Both the position numbers and the translations under genes were made by a program. Shown piece by piece: positions 33,167-42,156 of a stretch of 64,000 nt of DNA (position 1 is its first letter; every line of letters begins with the position of its first letter). Source of the stretch: an uncultured Erythrobacter sp. (lineage in GTDB: Bacteria > Pseudomonadota > Alphaproteobacteria > Sphingomonadales > Sphingomonadaceae); NCBI GenBank assembly GCA_947499095.1, contig CANMMR010000004.1, forward strand, positions 124,001 to 188,000, in the 5' to 3' direction. The notes below the pieces were generated by a model. That model searched no databases and was not told the origin of the DNA. It saw only the letters and a list, made by a program, of their open reading frames with translations.

Positions 33167-34663
33167 CTACAGTCTCCATTCCCATCCCAGCGGGTCGCCA
33201 TCCATCACCTCGACGCCCTTCGCGGCGAGACTGTCGCGGATTGCATCCGAAGTTGCAAAATCTTTTGCAGCACGCGCTTCTTTGCGGCGCTCAAGCTCGG
33301 CTTCGATCTCGACCTCGGTGAGCTGCGCGTCCTTCGGTCGGATGCGGAGGTCGGTGCGGGTGAGGCTAGATAGAGAGAGACCTAAAACTTCATTCATATA
33401 AATTGCCGCAAACAATGCATCGCCGCTCCAAGCGGCGCCACCGCCAGCGACATTTATCGCGCGCTCTAGTGCGACTAATGCCGGTGGCGTTGATAGGTCA
33501 TCACCAACGAAATTTTCGAAGTCATCGACCAACTCGCGAATGCTGGGGTTCAAGCCCTCCATGAATGAGTTTCGGTCCCGCTTCGCCGCACGAAGCATCG
33601 GCTCGACGCTAACGGATTGCCGAAGTCGTTCAACGATAGTGACCATTCGCTTCAACCGCGTCAGCGCCGCCTGCAGTCCCTCCCAGCTGAACTCCAGCTC
33701 GCTGCGGTAATGCGCCTGCAGGCACATCAGGCGGTAGGCGAGCGGGTGGTAGCCCTTGTCGACCAGCAGTTGCAGGCGCAGGAACTCGCCCGCCGACTTC
33801 GACATCTTGCCGCTGCGTTCGACGAGGAAGTTGTTGTGCATCCAGATGCGCGCGCCCGAATTGCGCGCATCGTCCAAGCCATTCGTGCAGCAATAGGCCT
33901 GGTTCTGCGCGATCTCGTTCGGGTGATGGATCTCGCGGTGGTCGATCCCGCCGGTGTGGATGTCGAACGGGAAGCCGAGCAGCGCCTCGCCCATGACGGA
34001 ACATTCGAGATGCCAGCCGGGCGCGCCTTTGCCCCAGGGCGAATCCCATTCCATCTGCCGCGTCTCGCCAGCGGGGGTCTTGCGCCAGATCGCGAAGTCG
34101 GCCTGGTTGCGCTTGCCCTCGACCGTGTCGATCCTGCCCTCGCCGTCATCGGTAACCGCGCGGGCCAGCCGCCCGTAATCCGCCACGGTCGAGACATCGA
34201 AATAGAGCCCGCTGTCGAGTTCGTAGCAGTGCTTGTCGGCGATCCGCTCGCCCCACGCGATCATCGCCTCGACATATTCGGTCGCGCGCGGATGCTGCTT
34301 GGGCTGGACGTTCAGCCGCGCCAGATCGCGCTCGAAATCCTCCTGGTAGAATTTGGCGATGTCCCACGCGCTCTTGTTCTCGCGCGCGGCCATCTTCTCC
34401 ATCTTGTCCTCGCCCTCGTCCGCATCGGAGGTGAGGTGGCCGACATCGGTGATGTTGATCACATGGGTGAGCTTGTAGCCCTTCCATTGCAGCACGCGCC
34501 CCAGCGTGTCCGCGAAGACATAGGCACGCATATTGCCGATGTGCTGGTAATTGTAGACCGTCGGCCCGCAGGAATAGACGCGCGCCTCGCCCTCGTGGAT
34601 CGGCTGGAATTCCTCCAGCTGGCGGGTCAGCGAATTGAACAGCTTGAGCGGCGTATCGGTCAT
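33167..34663 (-). CDS. cysS: Cysteinyl-tRNA synthetase
   Basis: A 498-residue class I synthetase. The HIGH motif is HIGN (YNYQHIGNMR), with the zinc-binding Cys at residue 32 (YSCGPT), GWHLECSVM and KMSKS. The C-terminal DALR-type region (about residues 340-475) is coded by visibly AT-richer DNA than the rest. Length is slightly above the usual 460-480. The gene is intact and essential. It is followed directly by the DUF559-like gene. Confidence 0.95.
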   Translation of the reverse strand: MTDTPLKLFNSLTRQLEEFQPIHEGEARVYSCGPTVYNYQHIGNMRAYVFADTLGRVLQWKGYKLTHVINITDVGHLTSDADEGEDKMEKMAARENKSAWDIAKFYQEDFERDLARLNVQPKQHPRATEYVEAMIAWGERIADKHCYELDSGLYFDVSTVADYGRLARAVTDDGEGRIDTVEGKRNQADFAIWRKTPAGETRQMEWDSPWGKGAPGWHLECSVMGEALLGFPFDIHTGGIDHREIHHPNEIAQNQAYCCTNGLDDARNSGARIWMHNNFLVERSGKMSKSAGEFLRLQLLVDKGYHPLAYRLMCLQAHYRSELEFSWEGLQAALTRLKRMVTIVERLRQSVSVEPMLRAAKRDRNSFMEGLNPSIRELVDDFENFVGDDLSTPPALVALERAINVAGGGAAWSGDALFAAIYMNEVLGLSLSSLTRTDLRIRPKDAQLTEVEIEAELERRKEARAAKDFATSDAIRDSLAAKGVEVMDGDPLGWEWRL

Positions 34664-34682
34664 GGGCGGCCTGATACTATCC

Positions 34683-34760
34683 CGTCATCCCAGCGCAAGC
34701 TGGGATCGCTGTCGGCTTGGCGCTTGGTCGAGAACGATCCCAGCTTTCGCTGGGATGACG
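34683..34760. repeat. Paired inverted repeat (REPIN type, TCATCCCAGC family)
   Basis: Two 26-base arms, 34683-34708 and 34735-34760, are inverted copies with one mismatch, separated by 26 bases. Each arm is itself a hairpin (ATCCCAGC / GCTGGGAT around GCAA or GAAA). This sequence type is common in alphaproteobacterial genomes as a dispersed REP pair. It lies between the nitroreductase stop and the cysS start and could act as a terminator or mRNA stabiliser. Confidence 0.8.
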
Positions 34761-34767
34761 AGTGGCT

Positions 34768-35439
34768 TCACCAACCCTCCCAGCGCACGCTCTCTTCAAT
34801 GTCGGCGCGGCGGACCTCGAACTGGTTCACGGCCGCATCCTCGTCGCGGTAGCCGATGGCGACGCCGCAGAAGAAGATGTGGTCCTCAGGGATATCGACC
34901 ATCTCGCGGATTTGCGGGGAGTAGACCGCCCAGGCTTCCTGGAAGCAGGTGTCGAGACCCTCTTCGCGGCAGAGCAGGCCGATGGTCTGGAGCCACATGC
35001 CGATATCGCTCCATTGCGGCGGGCCCATGTATTTGGGCGTGTGGACCAGCATCAGCACCGGCGCCCCGAAAGCGCGGAAGTTGTTGGCGAACCACATCAG
35101 GCGCTTGCCCTTGTCCTCGCGGGAAATCTCGAGCGCGCCGTACATATCCTCGCCCACCCCGCGGCGGCGCTGTTCATAGGCCCCGTCGAGCTCAGGCGGA
35201 TAGACGTGATATTCGGGCGCATGCGCCGCGCGACCCTTGGGAAACTCCTCGGCAATCCGGTCGAACAGCGCCTGCATCGGCTCGCCGGTGAGGACGATGC
35301 CGTGCCACGGCTGGGTATTGCCGCCCGAGGGAGAACGCTGCGCCTTTTCGAGGATGCGGGTGAGCGTCTCGCGCTCGACCGGCCGGTCGGTGAACGCGCG
35401 GACGGAACGGCGGGTCTGGACGGCTTCAGTGACTTTCAT
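34768..35439 (-). CDS. Nitroreductase family protein
   Basis: A 223-residue FMN-dependent nitroreductase. RRSVRAFTDRPV at the N-terminus, SPSGGNTQPWHGIVL for FMN contact and the C-terminal FFCGVAIGYRDEDAAVN are family hallmarks. Such enzymes reduce nitroaromatics or quinones with NAD(P)H. The physiological substrate is unknown. The ATG overlaps the preceding stop (ATGA). Confidence 0.9.
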   Translation of the reverse strand: MKVTEAVQTRRSVRAFTDRPVERETLTRILEKAQRSPSGGNTQPWHGIVLTGEPMQALFDRIAEEFPKGRAAHAPEYHVYPPELDGAYEQRRRGVGEDMYGALEISREDKGKRLMWFANNFRAFGAPVLMLVHTPKYMGPPQWSDIGMWLQTIGLLCREEGLDTCFQEAWAVYSPQIREMVDIPEDHIFFCGVAIGYRDEDAAVNQFEVRRADIEESVRWEGW

Positions 35440-35786
35440 TCTTCGTCCGATCCTTCGCTTGGGACTATGACCCCAGCTTGCTTGAGATCATCTACAAGTT
35501 CTACCGCGAGATAAGATTTGTTGCGCAACAGTTTGTAGCAATTCTGACCGTAGTTACTCACGAAGACCCCATCTGGTCCGCTCAGCGTGAGGCGATTCTC
35601 TCGGTGTTCGTTTAGCGCCCAAGCCGCTAGGGCGAAGCCAACGATGAGCTCGTTCTCCGTATCACTGGTCGCATGGTAGGGAAGGCTTGCCCGGGCCGCG
35701 TGTTCGACAGCTTCAAAGTCGGGAAGAAAGTAGCTTGGTATCCGCTTCCTCAGCTTTTTCGCTGGTGTATCGAAGATGCCAAACAT
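35436..35786 (-). CDS. Hypothetical soluble protein between cobT and nitroreductase
   Basis: A 116-residue protein with no signal peptide or membrane helix. It has a basic N-terminus (AKKLRKRIPSYFLPDF) and acidic tail (PSEGSDEE). I recognise no family. Codon use is more AT-rich than in cobT and the nitroreductase on either side. It starts six bases past the cobT stop and its own stop overlaps the nitroreductase start, so it is transcribed with them. It may be an acquired gene. Confidence 0.5.
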   Translation of the reverse strand: MFGIFDTPAKKLRKRIPSYFLPDFEAVEHAARASLPYHATSDTENELIVGFALAAWALNEHRENRLTLSGPDGVFVSNYGQNCYKLLRNKSYLAVELVDDLKQAGVIVPSEGSDEE

Positions 35787-35792
35787 TTGTTG

Positions 35793-37616
35793 TCACTCAA
35801 TCTCGAACAAATCGGCAAGCTGTTCGATGATAGTGCCACCCAGCTGCTCGACATCCATTATCGTCACCGAACGGCGATAATAGCGCGTCACGTCATGGCC
35901 GATCCCGATCGCCGCCAATTGCACCGGCGATTGCTTCTCGATCCAGTCGATCACCTTGCGCAAATGGCTTTCGAGATAGCCCGCCTGGTTCACGCTCAGC
36001 GTGCTGTCGTCGACGGGAGCACCGTCGGAGATGACCATCAGGATGCGGCGGTCTTCGGGGCGACGGAGCAGGCGGTCGTGCGCCCAGAGCAGCGCCTCGC
36101 CGTCGATGTTTTCCTTCAGCAGCCCTTCGCGCATCATCAGGCCGAGGTTGCGGCGCGCGCGGCGCCAGGGCTCGTCGGCCTGCTTGTAGAGGATGTGGCG
36201 CAGATCGTTGAGGCGCCCGGGATTGGCAGGGCGGCCATCGGCGAGCCACGCCTCGCGTGATTGCCCGCCCTTCCACGCGCGGGTGGTGAAGCCGAGGATT
36301 TCGGTCTTCACCCCGCACCGCTCCAGCGTGCGCGCGAGGATATCGGCGCTGATCGCGGCGATGCTGATCGGCCGCCCGCGCATGGACCCCGAATTGTCGA
36401 TCAGCAGCGTGACAACCGTGTCCTTGAACTCGGTATCGCGCTCGATCTTGTAGGAGAGCGCATGGCCGGGGCTGACGACCACGCGGGTCAGCCGCGCGGC
36501 ATCGAGCATGCCCTCTTCCTGGTCAAAGTCCCAGCTGCGGTTCTGCTGCGCCATCAGGCGGCGCTGGAGGCGATTGGCGAGCCGGGTGACGACGCCCTGC
36601 AGGCCCGCAAGCTGGCTGTCGAGATACTGCCGCAGCCGGTCGAGCTCCTCGTTGTCGCACAGCTCGGGCGCCTCGACGACCTCGTCGAACTTGTCGGTAT
36701 AGGGCTTGTAGTCGAAGCCTTCGGGAATCTCGGTCCAAGGGCGGTTCGGGCGGACGGGTTGCATGCCCTCGCCCTCCTCGTCCGAGGGATCGCCGTTGGA
36801 CATTTCCTGCTCGCCTTCGACCTCCTGATCGGCATCGCCTTCGGCCTCGCCGTCGGTCACGTCGGAGCGCATGTCGCTGGCCTGCGGTTCGGCGCCGCCC
36901 TCGTCTTCCTCGTCGGTATCCTCGTCCTGCTCGGGGCTTTCGCCGTCGTCCTCGTCGCCATCCTCGGCGTCGGTCGCATCGGGCGTGTCGGGCAGCGTCA
37001 GGTCGAGATGCCGCAGCATGTCGAGCGTCAGGTCCTGGAAGGCAGTCTGGTCGTCGAGCACGCCCGCCAGATCGTCCATGTCGGTGCCGATCTTGGCGAG
37101 GATATCCTCGCGCACCATCTCCACCGCGCCCTGCGCCCGTTCGGGGATCGCCTCGCCCGTCAGCGCCTCGCGCAGCATGAGCGACAGCGCGGTCGGCAGC
37201 GGGACCTCGTTCGCCTCGTCGGCGCGGACGATGGGGTCGGCATTGGTCCGCATCTCGACCGCCGAGCCGAGATTGTCGCGAATGCCGGCATAGCGCGTGG
37301 TGCCGATCGCCTCGTAACGCACCTGCTCGATGGCATCGTAACAGGCGCGGGCGATCGGCTCGGAGGGTGCGCCCTTGGTGTGCAGCGCCTCGTTGTGATG
37401 GCGCAGCTTGAGCGCGAAGCTGTCCGCGAAACCGCGCGCCTCGGTCGCCTGTTCGCGCGGGAGCGTGCGGCCCGGCAGCGGCACGCGGAAGTTCTTGCCC
37501 GCCTGTGCGGGTGCGTCCGCGCTCCAGGCGACTTCGACTTCCGGTTCGTTCGCCAGCGCACGGCTGGCACCGGTAAGCGCCCGCTTGAAACGATCGAGGG
37601 GGGTCTGGTCTGCCAC
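35793..37616 (-). CDS. cobT: Cobaltochelatase CobT subunit
   Basis: A 607-residue CobT. The N-terminal domain includes VRLPLPGR-like segments, then a long acidic linker (about residues 215-275, nearly all Asp/Glu), and a C-terminal von Willebrand A domain with the MIDAS motif [11 protein letters not shown] and ISDGAPVDD. CobT forms the AAA+ complex with CobS that powers aerobic cobalt insertion by CobN. CobS, usually adjacent, is not in this window. Confidence 0.92.
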   Translation of the reverse strand: MADQTPLDRFKRALTGASRALANEPEVEVAWSADAPAQAGKNFRVPLPGRTLPREQATEARGFADSFALKLRHHNEALHTKGAPSEPIARACYDAIEQVRYEAIGTTRYAGIRDNLGSAVEMRTNADPIVRADEANEVPLPTALSLMLREALTGEAIPERAQGAVEMVREDILAKIGTDMDDLAGVLDDQTAFQDLTLDMLRHLDLTLPDTPDATDAEDGDEDDGESPEQDEDTDEEDEGGAEPQASDMRSDVTDGEAEGDADQEVEGEQEMSNGDPSDEEGEGMQPVRPNRPWTEIPEGFDYKPYTDKFDEVVEAPELCDNEELDRLRQYLDSQLAGLQGVVTRLANRLQRRLMAQQNRSWDFDQEEGMLDAARLTRVVVSPGHALSYKIERDTEFKDTVVTLLIDNSGSMRGRPISIAAISADILARTLERCGVKTEILGFTTRAWKGGQSREAWLADGRPANPGRLNDLRHILYKQADEPWRRARRNLGLMMREGLLKENIDGEALLWAHDRLLRRPEDRRILMVISDGAPVDDSTLSVNQAGYLESHLRKVIDWIEKQSPVQLAAIGIGHDVTRYYRRSVTIMDVEQLGGTIIEQLADLFEIE

Positions 37617-37625
37617 GCGGCCTAT

Positions 37626-38288
37626 TTAGGACGTCGGGATGGTCTGGCCAGTCTTTTCCCAGTCCTTGGTAAAGCCTTCGATGCCCTTGTCCGTCAGCAC
37701 GTGCTTGAACAGCCCCTTGATGACGGCGGGCGGCATGGTCGCGACATCGGCGCCGATGCGCGCGCTTTCGAGGACGTGGACCGGATTGCGGATGCTGGCG
37801 ACGAGGATCTCGGTCGTGAAGCCGGGATAGTTGTCGTAGATGGTGCGGATGTCGCGGATCAGCGCCATGCCGTCGAAGCCGTTGTCGTCATGCCGGCCGA
37901 CGAAGGGCGACACGAAGGTCGCGCCGGCCTTCGCCGCGAGCAGCGCCTGGTTGGCGGAAAAGCACAGGGTGACGTTCACCATCGTGCCGTCACCGGTCAG
38001 CTTCTTGCAGGTCTTCAGCCCGTCGATCGTCAGCGGCACCTTGATGCAGACATTGTCCGCGATGCGGCGCAATGTCTCGGCCTCTTTCATCATCGTGTCG
38101 TGATCGAGCGCGACGACTTCTGCGCTGACCGGGCCATCGACGAGGTCGCAGATTTCCTTGGTCACTTCCATGAAATCGCGGCCGGACTTGGCGATCAGGG
38201 AGGGGTTGGTGGTGACCCCGTCGAGCAGGCCGGTGTCGGCCATTTCCTTGATGTCGGCGATGTCGGCGGTGTCGACGAAGAATTTCAT
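37626..38288 (-). CDS. Transaldolase / fructose-6-phosphate aldolase (small type)
   Basis: A 220-residue TIM-barrel aldolase of the short transaldolase/FSA family: [28 protein letters not shown] and Schiff-base lysine in NVCIKVPLT, then [10 protein letters not shown]. In cells with this type it performs the transaldolase step of the pentose phosphate pathway, though some members are fructose-6-phosphate aldolases. It is nine bases before cobT and the stop of a TIM-barrel lipoprotein lies 27 bases upstream. Confidence 0.92.
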   Translation of the reverse strand: MKFFVDTADIADIKEMADTGLLDGVTTNPSLIAKSGRDFMEVTKEICDLVDGPVSAEVVALDHDTMMKEAETLRRIADNVCIKVPLTIDGLKTCKKLTGDGTMVNVTLCFSANQALLAAKAGATFVSPFVGRHDDNGFDGMALIRDIRTIYDNYPGFTTEILVASIRNPVHVLESARIGADVATMPPAVIKGLFKHVLTDKGIEGFTKDWEKTGQTIPTS

Positions 38289-38315
38289 TGCTGCGCGCTC
38301 CGGAAAGGCGATGGA

Positions 38316-39119
38316 CTATTCGCCCTGCTGCAAGGGCATTGCGCGCAGCGAGTCAAGGCTCGACGCAAGGCTCGCCCACGGATCGGGCGCATCGTCGCGC
38401 TCGACGAGGAAAGGGAGCACGCCCTGCGCCCGCGCCTGCATGACGATGGCCTGCATCGGCAGCGTGCCTTCGCCGACATCCGCCATGCTGCCGTCTGCTG
38501 CCATATCCTTGAGGTGGAGATGGGTTACGCGGTCGGCATGGGCCTCGAGGAAAGCGAGCGGATCGACGCCCGCCTTGGCCAGCCAGTAGGTGTCTAGCTC
38601 GAAGCCGATGTCGGGGTCGAGCCCTTCGAACAGCACGTCGATCGGGCGGATCCCGTCGGTCTCCGCAAACTCGAAATCATGCGCGTGATAGGCGAGCGAC
38701 ATGCCCTCGGCCTTGGCCAGAGTGTTGATCGCGTTGAGCCGCACGGTCCATTCGCGCCACTGATCAAGCGAGCGGCGCTCGTCTTCAGGCAGCCACGCGA
38801 GCACAAGGGTGTCTGCGCAGAGCGCCTTCGCCTCGGCAATTGCGGCGGCGGGATAGGCCTTGAGTTTTTGCCAGTCGGCATGCGCGGCAGCGACCTCCAG
38901 CCCCATCCTTCGCGCATAGCGACAAAGCAGCGCCGGATCGGTGCCATAAGTCCCCGCAAACTCGATCTCGTCATAGCCGAGCTTCGCCACATCGAGGATC
39001 GCGGCGAACGGGTTGCGTTGCATGGAATCCCGCACGGTGTAGAGCTGGGCGCCGAAGCTCGCCGATTCCGGCGCAGGCTGCGGTGTCGCGCAACCGGCAA
39101 GCAGGCCCGCAGTCATCAC
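38316..39119 (-). CDS. Sugar phosphate isomerase/epimerase-like TIM-barrel lipoprotein
   Basis: A 267-residue AP-endonuclease-2-type TIM barrel: SFGAQLYTVRDSM, metal-ligand candidates in HDFEF, FELDTYW, HLHLKDM and LVERDD. The N-terminus is a lipobox (LLAGC). The first usable start is GTG 39119, which leaves only about 11 residues before the Cys; in-frame codons upstream (R-F-A-L) look like the missing signal peptide and begin with ATA at 39134, suggesting a mutated ATG or a non-standard start. The substrate is unknown. Confidence 0.8.
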   Translation of the reverse strand: MMTAGLLAGCATPQPAPESASFGAQLYTVRDSMQRNPFAAILDVAKLGYDEIEFAGTYGTDPALLCRYARRMGLEVAAAHADWQKLKAYPAAAIAEAKALCADTLVLAWLPEDERRSLDQWREWTVRLNAINTLAKAEGMSLAYHAHDFEFAETDGIRPIDVLFEGLDPDIGFELDTYWLAKAGVDPLAFLEAHADRVTHLHLKDMAADGSMADVGEGTLPMQAIVMQARAQGVLPFLVERDDAPDPWASLASSLDSLRAMPLQQGE

Positions 39120-39191
39120 CAGAGCAAATCTTATCCGTCACTCATGGCAAAGCGCACGCTGCAGAGCCAGCGCGCCTTCGCCCGCGGCAGG

Positions 39192-39893
39192 TCAGTACCC
39201 CGCCTGGCCGCCAGCCCCGAACACGCCGATGATCAATGGGTCACGCGTCGCGCCGGGATCGCGGCGGATGGCGGCTTCCTCGTTGCCGATCTCGCGCCAG
39301 ATGGTGTTGTCGATATTGTCGGCAAAGCGCGTCGTCGCGCCCGACAGGTCGACGCCGGTGAGCCCGTTGATCAGCTCGCCGACCAGCGGATCGCTGGCGA
39401 CACGCATCGCGGTGCCGAGTTCGGGCACCATCGCCTCGATCAGCGTGCGCCCCATCGACTGGCGCAGGAAGCCGGTCGCCGCAGTCGGCCCGCCGCGCAC
39501 GAGGTCGATCGCGTTCTGGATGCCGATGGTGCGCACGGCATCGGTCACCAGCGGCGCGGCACGTTCCGCGCCTTCATAGGCAATGTCGCCGAAGGCATTC
39601 TGTAGCCGGTTCTTGAACAGAGCCGAGGTCAGGATACGGCCGAGCACATCGCCGCGTGTGCCGAGCAAATTGTTCAGGCCCAGCTGCGCCACCTGATCGT
39701 CCCAGAAACCGTTCGACTGCAGCATGCGCCCGAAGGCCCGTTCGCTCGAGAGAAACAGGATGCGCTGGACGGCATCGACCATGCTGTAGCCGGGCAGGTC
39801 CGCGCAGCCGGGCAGCGCCAGTGCCGCGCCGCCGAGCGAAAGTCCGCCGAGAAAGGCGCGTCGTCCGGTAGGTCTCACAAGAATATCGGTCAT
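39192..39893 (-). CDS. DUF4197 family exported protein
   Basis: A 233-residue protein from ATG 39893, following AGGACT by seven bases. An N-terminal RR motif with hydrophobic segment (GRRAFLGGLSLGGAALALPGC) fits a Tat-type or lipoprotein signal. The mature part, with VDAVQRILFLSSERAF and IDNTIWREIGNEEAAIRRDPGA, matches DUF4197, of unknown function. It diverges from priA; the 64-base gap holds both promoters. Confidence 0.8.
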   Translation of the reverse strand: MTDILVRPTGRRAFLGGLSLGGAALALPGCADLPGYSMVDAVQRILFLSSERAFGRMLQSNGFWDDQVAQLGLNNLLGTRGDVLGRILTSALFKNRLQNAFGDIAYEGAERAAPLVTDAVRTIGIQNAIDLVRGGPTAATGFLRQSMGRTLIEAMVPELGTAMRVASDPLVGELINGLTGVDLSGATTRFADNIDNTIWREIGNEEAAIRRDPGATRDPLIIGVFGAGGQAGY

Positions 39894-39957
39894 ATTTTCA
39901 GTCCTCATGCTTCCCACCCTTGTTTCCTCACTGTCGCGCCGCCCATATGGCCGCGCG

Positions 39958-42123
39958 ATGAACCGTGTCCGCTGCCTCGTCCTCAATGCCGCCCTGGGTC
40001 CGCTGGACTACAAGGTGCCCGAGGGGCTGGAGGTCGGGCCCGGATCGGTCGTTGAATGCCCGCTGGGCCCGCGCACGATCATCGGGATCGTCTGGGAAGC
40101 TGAACGGCTTCCCGGCAGCGAGGTTCCGGCGGAGAAGTTGCGGAATTTGCGCGGAGTTTTGCCCGTGCCGCCGCTGTCGGCTCCGCTGCGGCGGCTGATC
40201 GAATGGACGGCGGACTATTACGTCGCTTCCCTGTCGAGCGTGGCGCGGATGGCGCTGTCTTCCGGCGGGGCGCTCAAAGGCCCGGCGACGATGACCGAAT
40301 ATCGCCTGACCGGCGGCATGCCGGAGCGGATGACGCCGCAGCGGCAGGCGGCAATGGAGGCACTCGAAGGCGAGCAGGCGAACATTCGTGAATTGTCCGG
40401 CATCGCCGGTGTCAGCGAAGGGGTGCTGCGGGGGCTGGTCAACCAGGGCGTGCTCGAACCGGTCGAGGTCGATTGCGACCGGCCTTACCCCGATGCGCGG
40501 CCCGACTTCGCCCATGTCGAGCTGAGCGCTGAACAGGCCGAGGCATCGGGCGTGTTTGCAGAGGCGGTCCGCAAGGCCGAGTTCGCGCCCTTCCTGCTCG
40601 ATGGCGTGACCGGATCGGGCAAGACCGAAACCTATTTCGAACCCGTGGCCGAGGCGTTGCGGATGGGCCGGCAGGTGCTGGTGCTGCTGCCCGAGATCGC
40701 GCTGACCGAAAACTTCCTCCATCGCTTCGAGGAGCGGTTCGGGGCAGCCCCGGTGCTGTGGCATTCCTCGCTCAAATCGACCGAGCGGCGGCGCGCCTAC
40801 CGCGCGGTGGCACAGGGCACGGCGCAGGTGGTGGTCGGCGCGCGGTCGGCCCTGTTCCTGCCCTTCGCCAGGCTCGGGCTGATCGTGGTCGACGAAGCGC
40901 ATGAGATAAGTTTCAAGCAGGAGGACGGCGTGCGCTACAATGCGCGCGACGTCGCCGTGATGCGCGCGCATTTCGAGCGTGTGCCGGTGGTCCTCGCCAG
41001 CGCCACGCCCGCGCTCGAAAGCCTGCAGATGGCCGAAAGCGGGATCTACGCCAAGATCGACCTGCCCAGCCGCTTCGGCGGGGCGGAACTGCCGAGCATC
41101 GACACGATCGACCTCACCGAAGAGAAACCGCCCACGGGCATGTGGCTGGCCCAGCGGCTGGTCGACGGGATCGAGGACCGGCTGGCCAAGGGCGAGCAAT
41201 CGCTGCTGTTCCTCAACCGCCGCGGCTATGCGCCGCTGACGCTGTGCCGCAATTGCGGCTTTCGCTACCAATGCCCCAATTGCAGCGCCTGGCTGGTCGA
41301 GCACCGCTTCAGCCGCCGCCTCGCCTGCCACCATTGCGGCCACGAAACGCCGAGCCCGCGAGCCTGCACCGAATGCGGCGAGCCCGATTGCCTTGTCGCC
41401 TGCGGCCCGGGCGTGGAGCGGATCGCCGACGAAGTAGCCGAGCGTCTGCCCGAAGCGCGGGTGTTCGTGGCGACATCAGACACGCTCAATTCGCCCGGCA
41501 AGGCAGCGGAGTTCATCGCCGCAGTCGAAGCGCGCGAGGTGGACGTGATCGTCGGCACGCAATTGGTAACCAAGGGGTTCCATTTTCCCGAGCTCACGCT
41601 GGTGGGCGTGGTCGATGCCGACCTTGGCCTCGAGGGCGGCGATCTACGCGCGGGCGAGCGGACCTACCAGCAGGTGGCGCAGGTCGCGGGCCGCGCCGGG
41701 CGCGGGACCAAACCGGGCGAGGTTCTGATCCAGACCCGCCACCCCGAAGCCAGCGTCATCGCCGCTCTGGCCGAAGGCGACCGCGATGCGTTCTACGAGG
41801 CCGAAACCGAAGCCCGCCGCCATGCCGGTGCCCCGCCTTTCGGTCGCTGGGCGGCGATCATCATCTCCAGCGAAAACGACGCCGAAGCGCGCGAAGCCGC
41901 CAATCGCCTCGGCGCATTCCGCCCGCAAGTCGACGACTGCATGATCCTCGGCCCGGCACCCGCGCCCATGGCCCTGCTCCGCAATCGCTACCGCTATCGC
42001 TTCCTCATCAACGCGCGCCGGAGCGTCCAATTGCAGGACGTGATCCGCGGCTGGCTGCGTCAGGTCGATCACCCGCCCGGCGTGCGCGTGGCGGTGGATA
42101 TAGATCCCTACAGTTTCGTCTGA
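39958..42123 (+). CDS. priA: Primosomal protein N' (PriA replication restart helicase)
   Basis: A 721-residue PriA. The Walker A motif is DGVTGSGKTETYF, the DEAH box is VVDEAHE, and eight zinc-binding cysteines lie in CRNCGFRYQCPNC to CTECGEPDC. N-terminal 3-prime DNA-binding and winged-helix domains precede. PriA reloads the replisome at stalled forks. ATG 39958 (MNRVRCLVLNAALGPLDY) is chosen over 39907 because homology-like sequence begins there. It diverges from the DUF4197 gene. Confidence 0.95.
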   Translation: MNRVRCLVLNAALGPLDYKVPEGLEVGPGSVVECPLGPRTIIGIVWEAERLPGSEVPAEKLRNLRGVLPVPPLSAPLRRLIEWTADYYVASLSSVARMALSSGGALKGPATMTEYRLTGGMPERMTPQRQAAMEALEGEQANIRELSGIAGVSEGVLRGLVNQGVLEPVEVDCDRPYPDARPDFAHVELSAEQAEASGVFAEAVRKAEFAPFLLDGVTGSGKTETYFEPVAEALRMGRQVLVLLPEIALTENFLHRFEERFGAAPVLWHSSLKSTERRRAYRAVAQGTAQVVVGARSALFLPFARLGLIVVDEAHEISFKQEDGVRYNARDVAVMRAHFERVPVVLASATPALESLQMAESGIYAKIDLPSRFGGAELPSIDTIDLTEEKPPTGMWLAQRLVDGIEDRLAKGEQSLLFLNRRGYAPLTLCRNCGFRYQCPNCSAWLVEHRFSRRLACHHCGHETPSPRACTECGEPDCLVACGPGVERIADEVAERLPEARVFVATSDTLNSPGKAAEFIAAVEAREVDVIVGTQLVTKGFHFPELTLVGVVDADLGLEGGDLRAGERTYQQVAQVAGRAGRGTKPGEVLIQTRHPEASVIAALAEGDRDAFYEAETEARRHAGAPPFGRWAAIIISSENDAEAREAANRLGAFRPQVDDCMILGPAPAPMALLRNRYRYRFLINARRSVQLQDVIRGWLRQVDHPPGVRVAVDIDPYSFV

Positions 42124-42156
42124 GGCACTGGCAGTCTGATTGCGCGTTCCCCCGCC

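Noticed and set aside
36261-38597. 778-residue plus-strand ORF opposite cobT and transaldolase
   Set aside because: Spans two genuine minus-strand genes; composition of a shadow frame.
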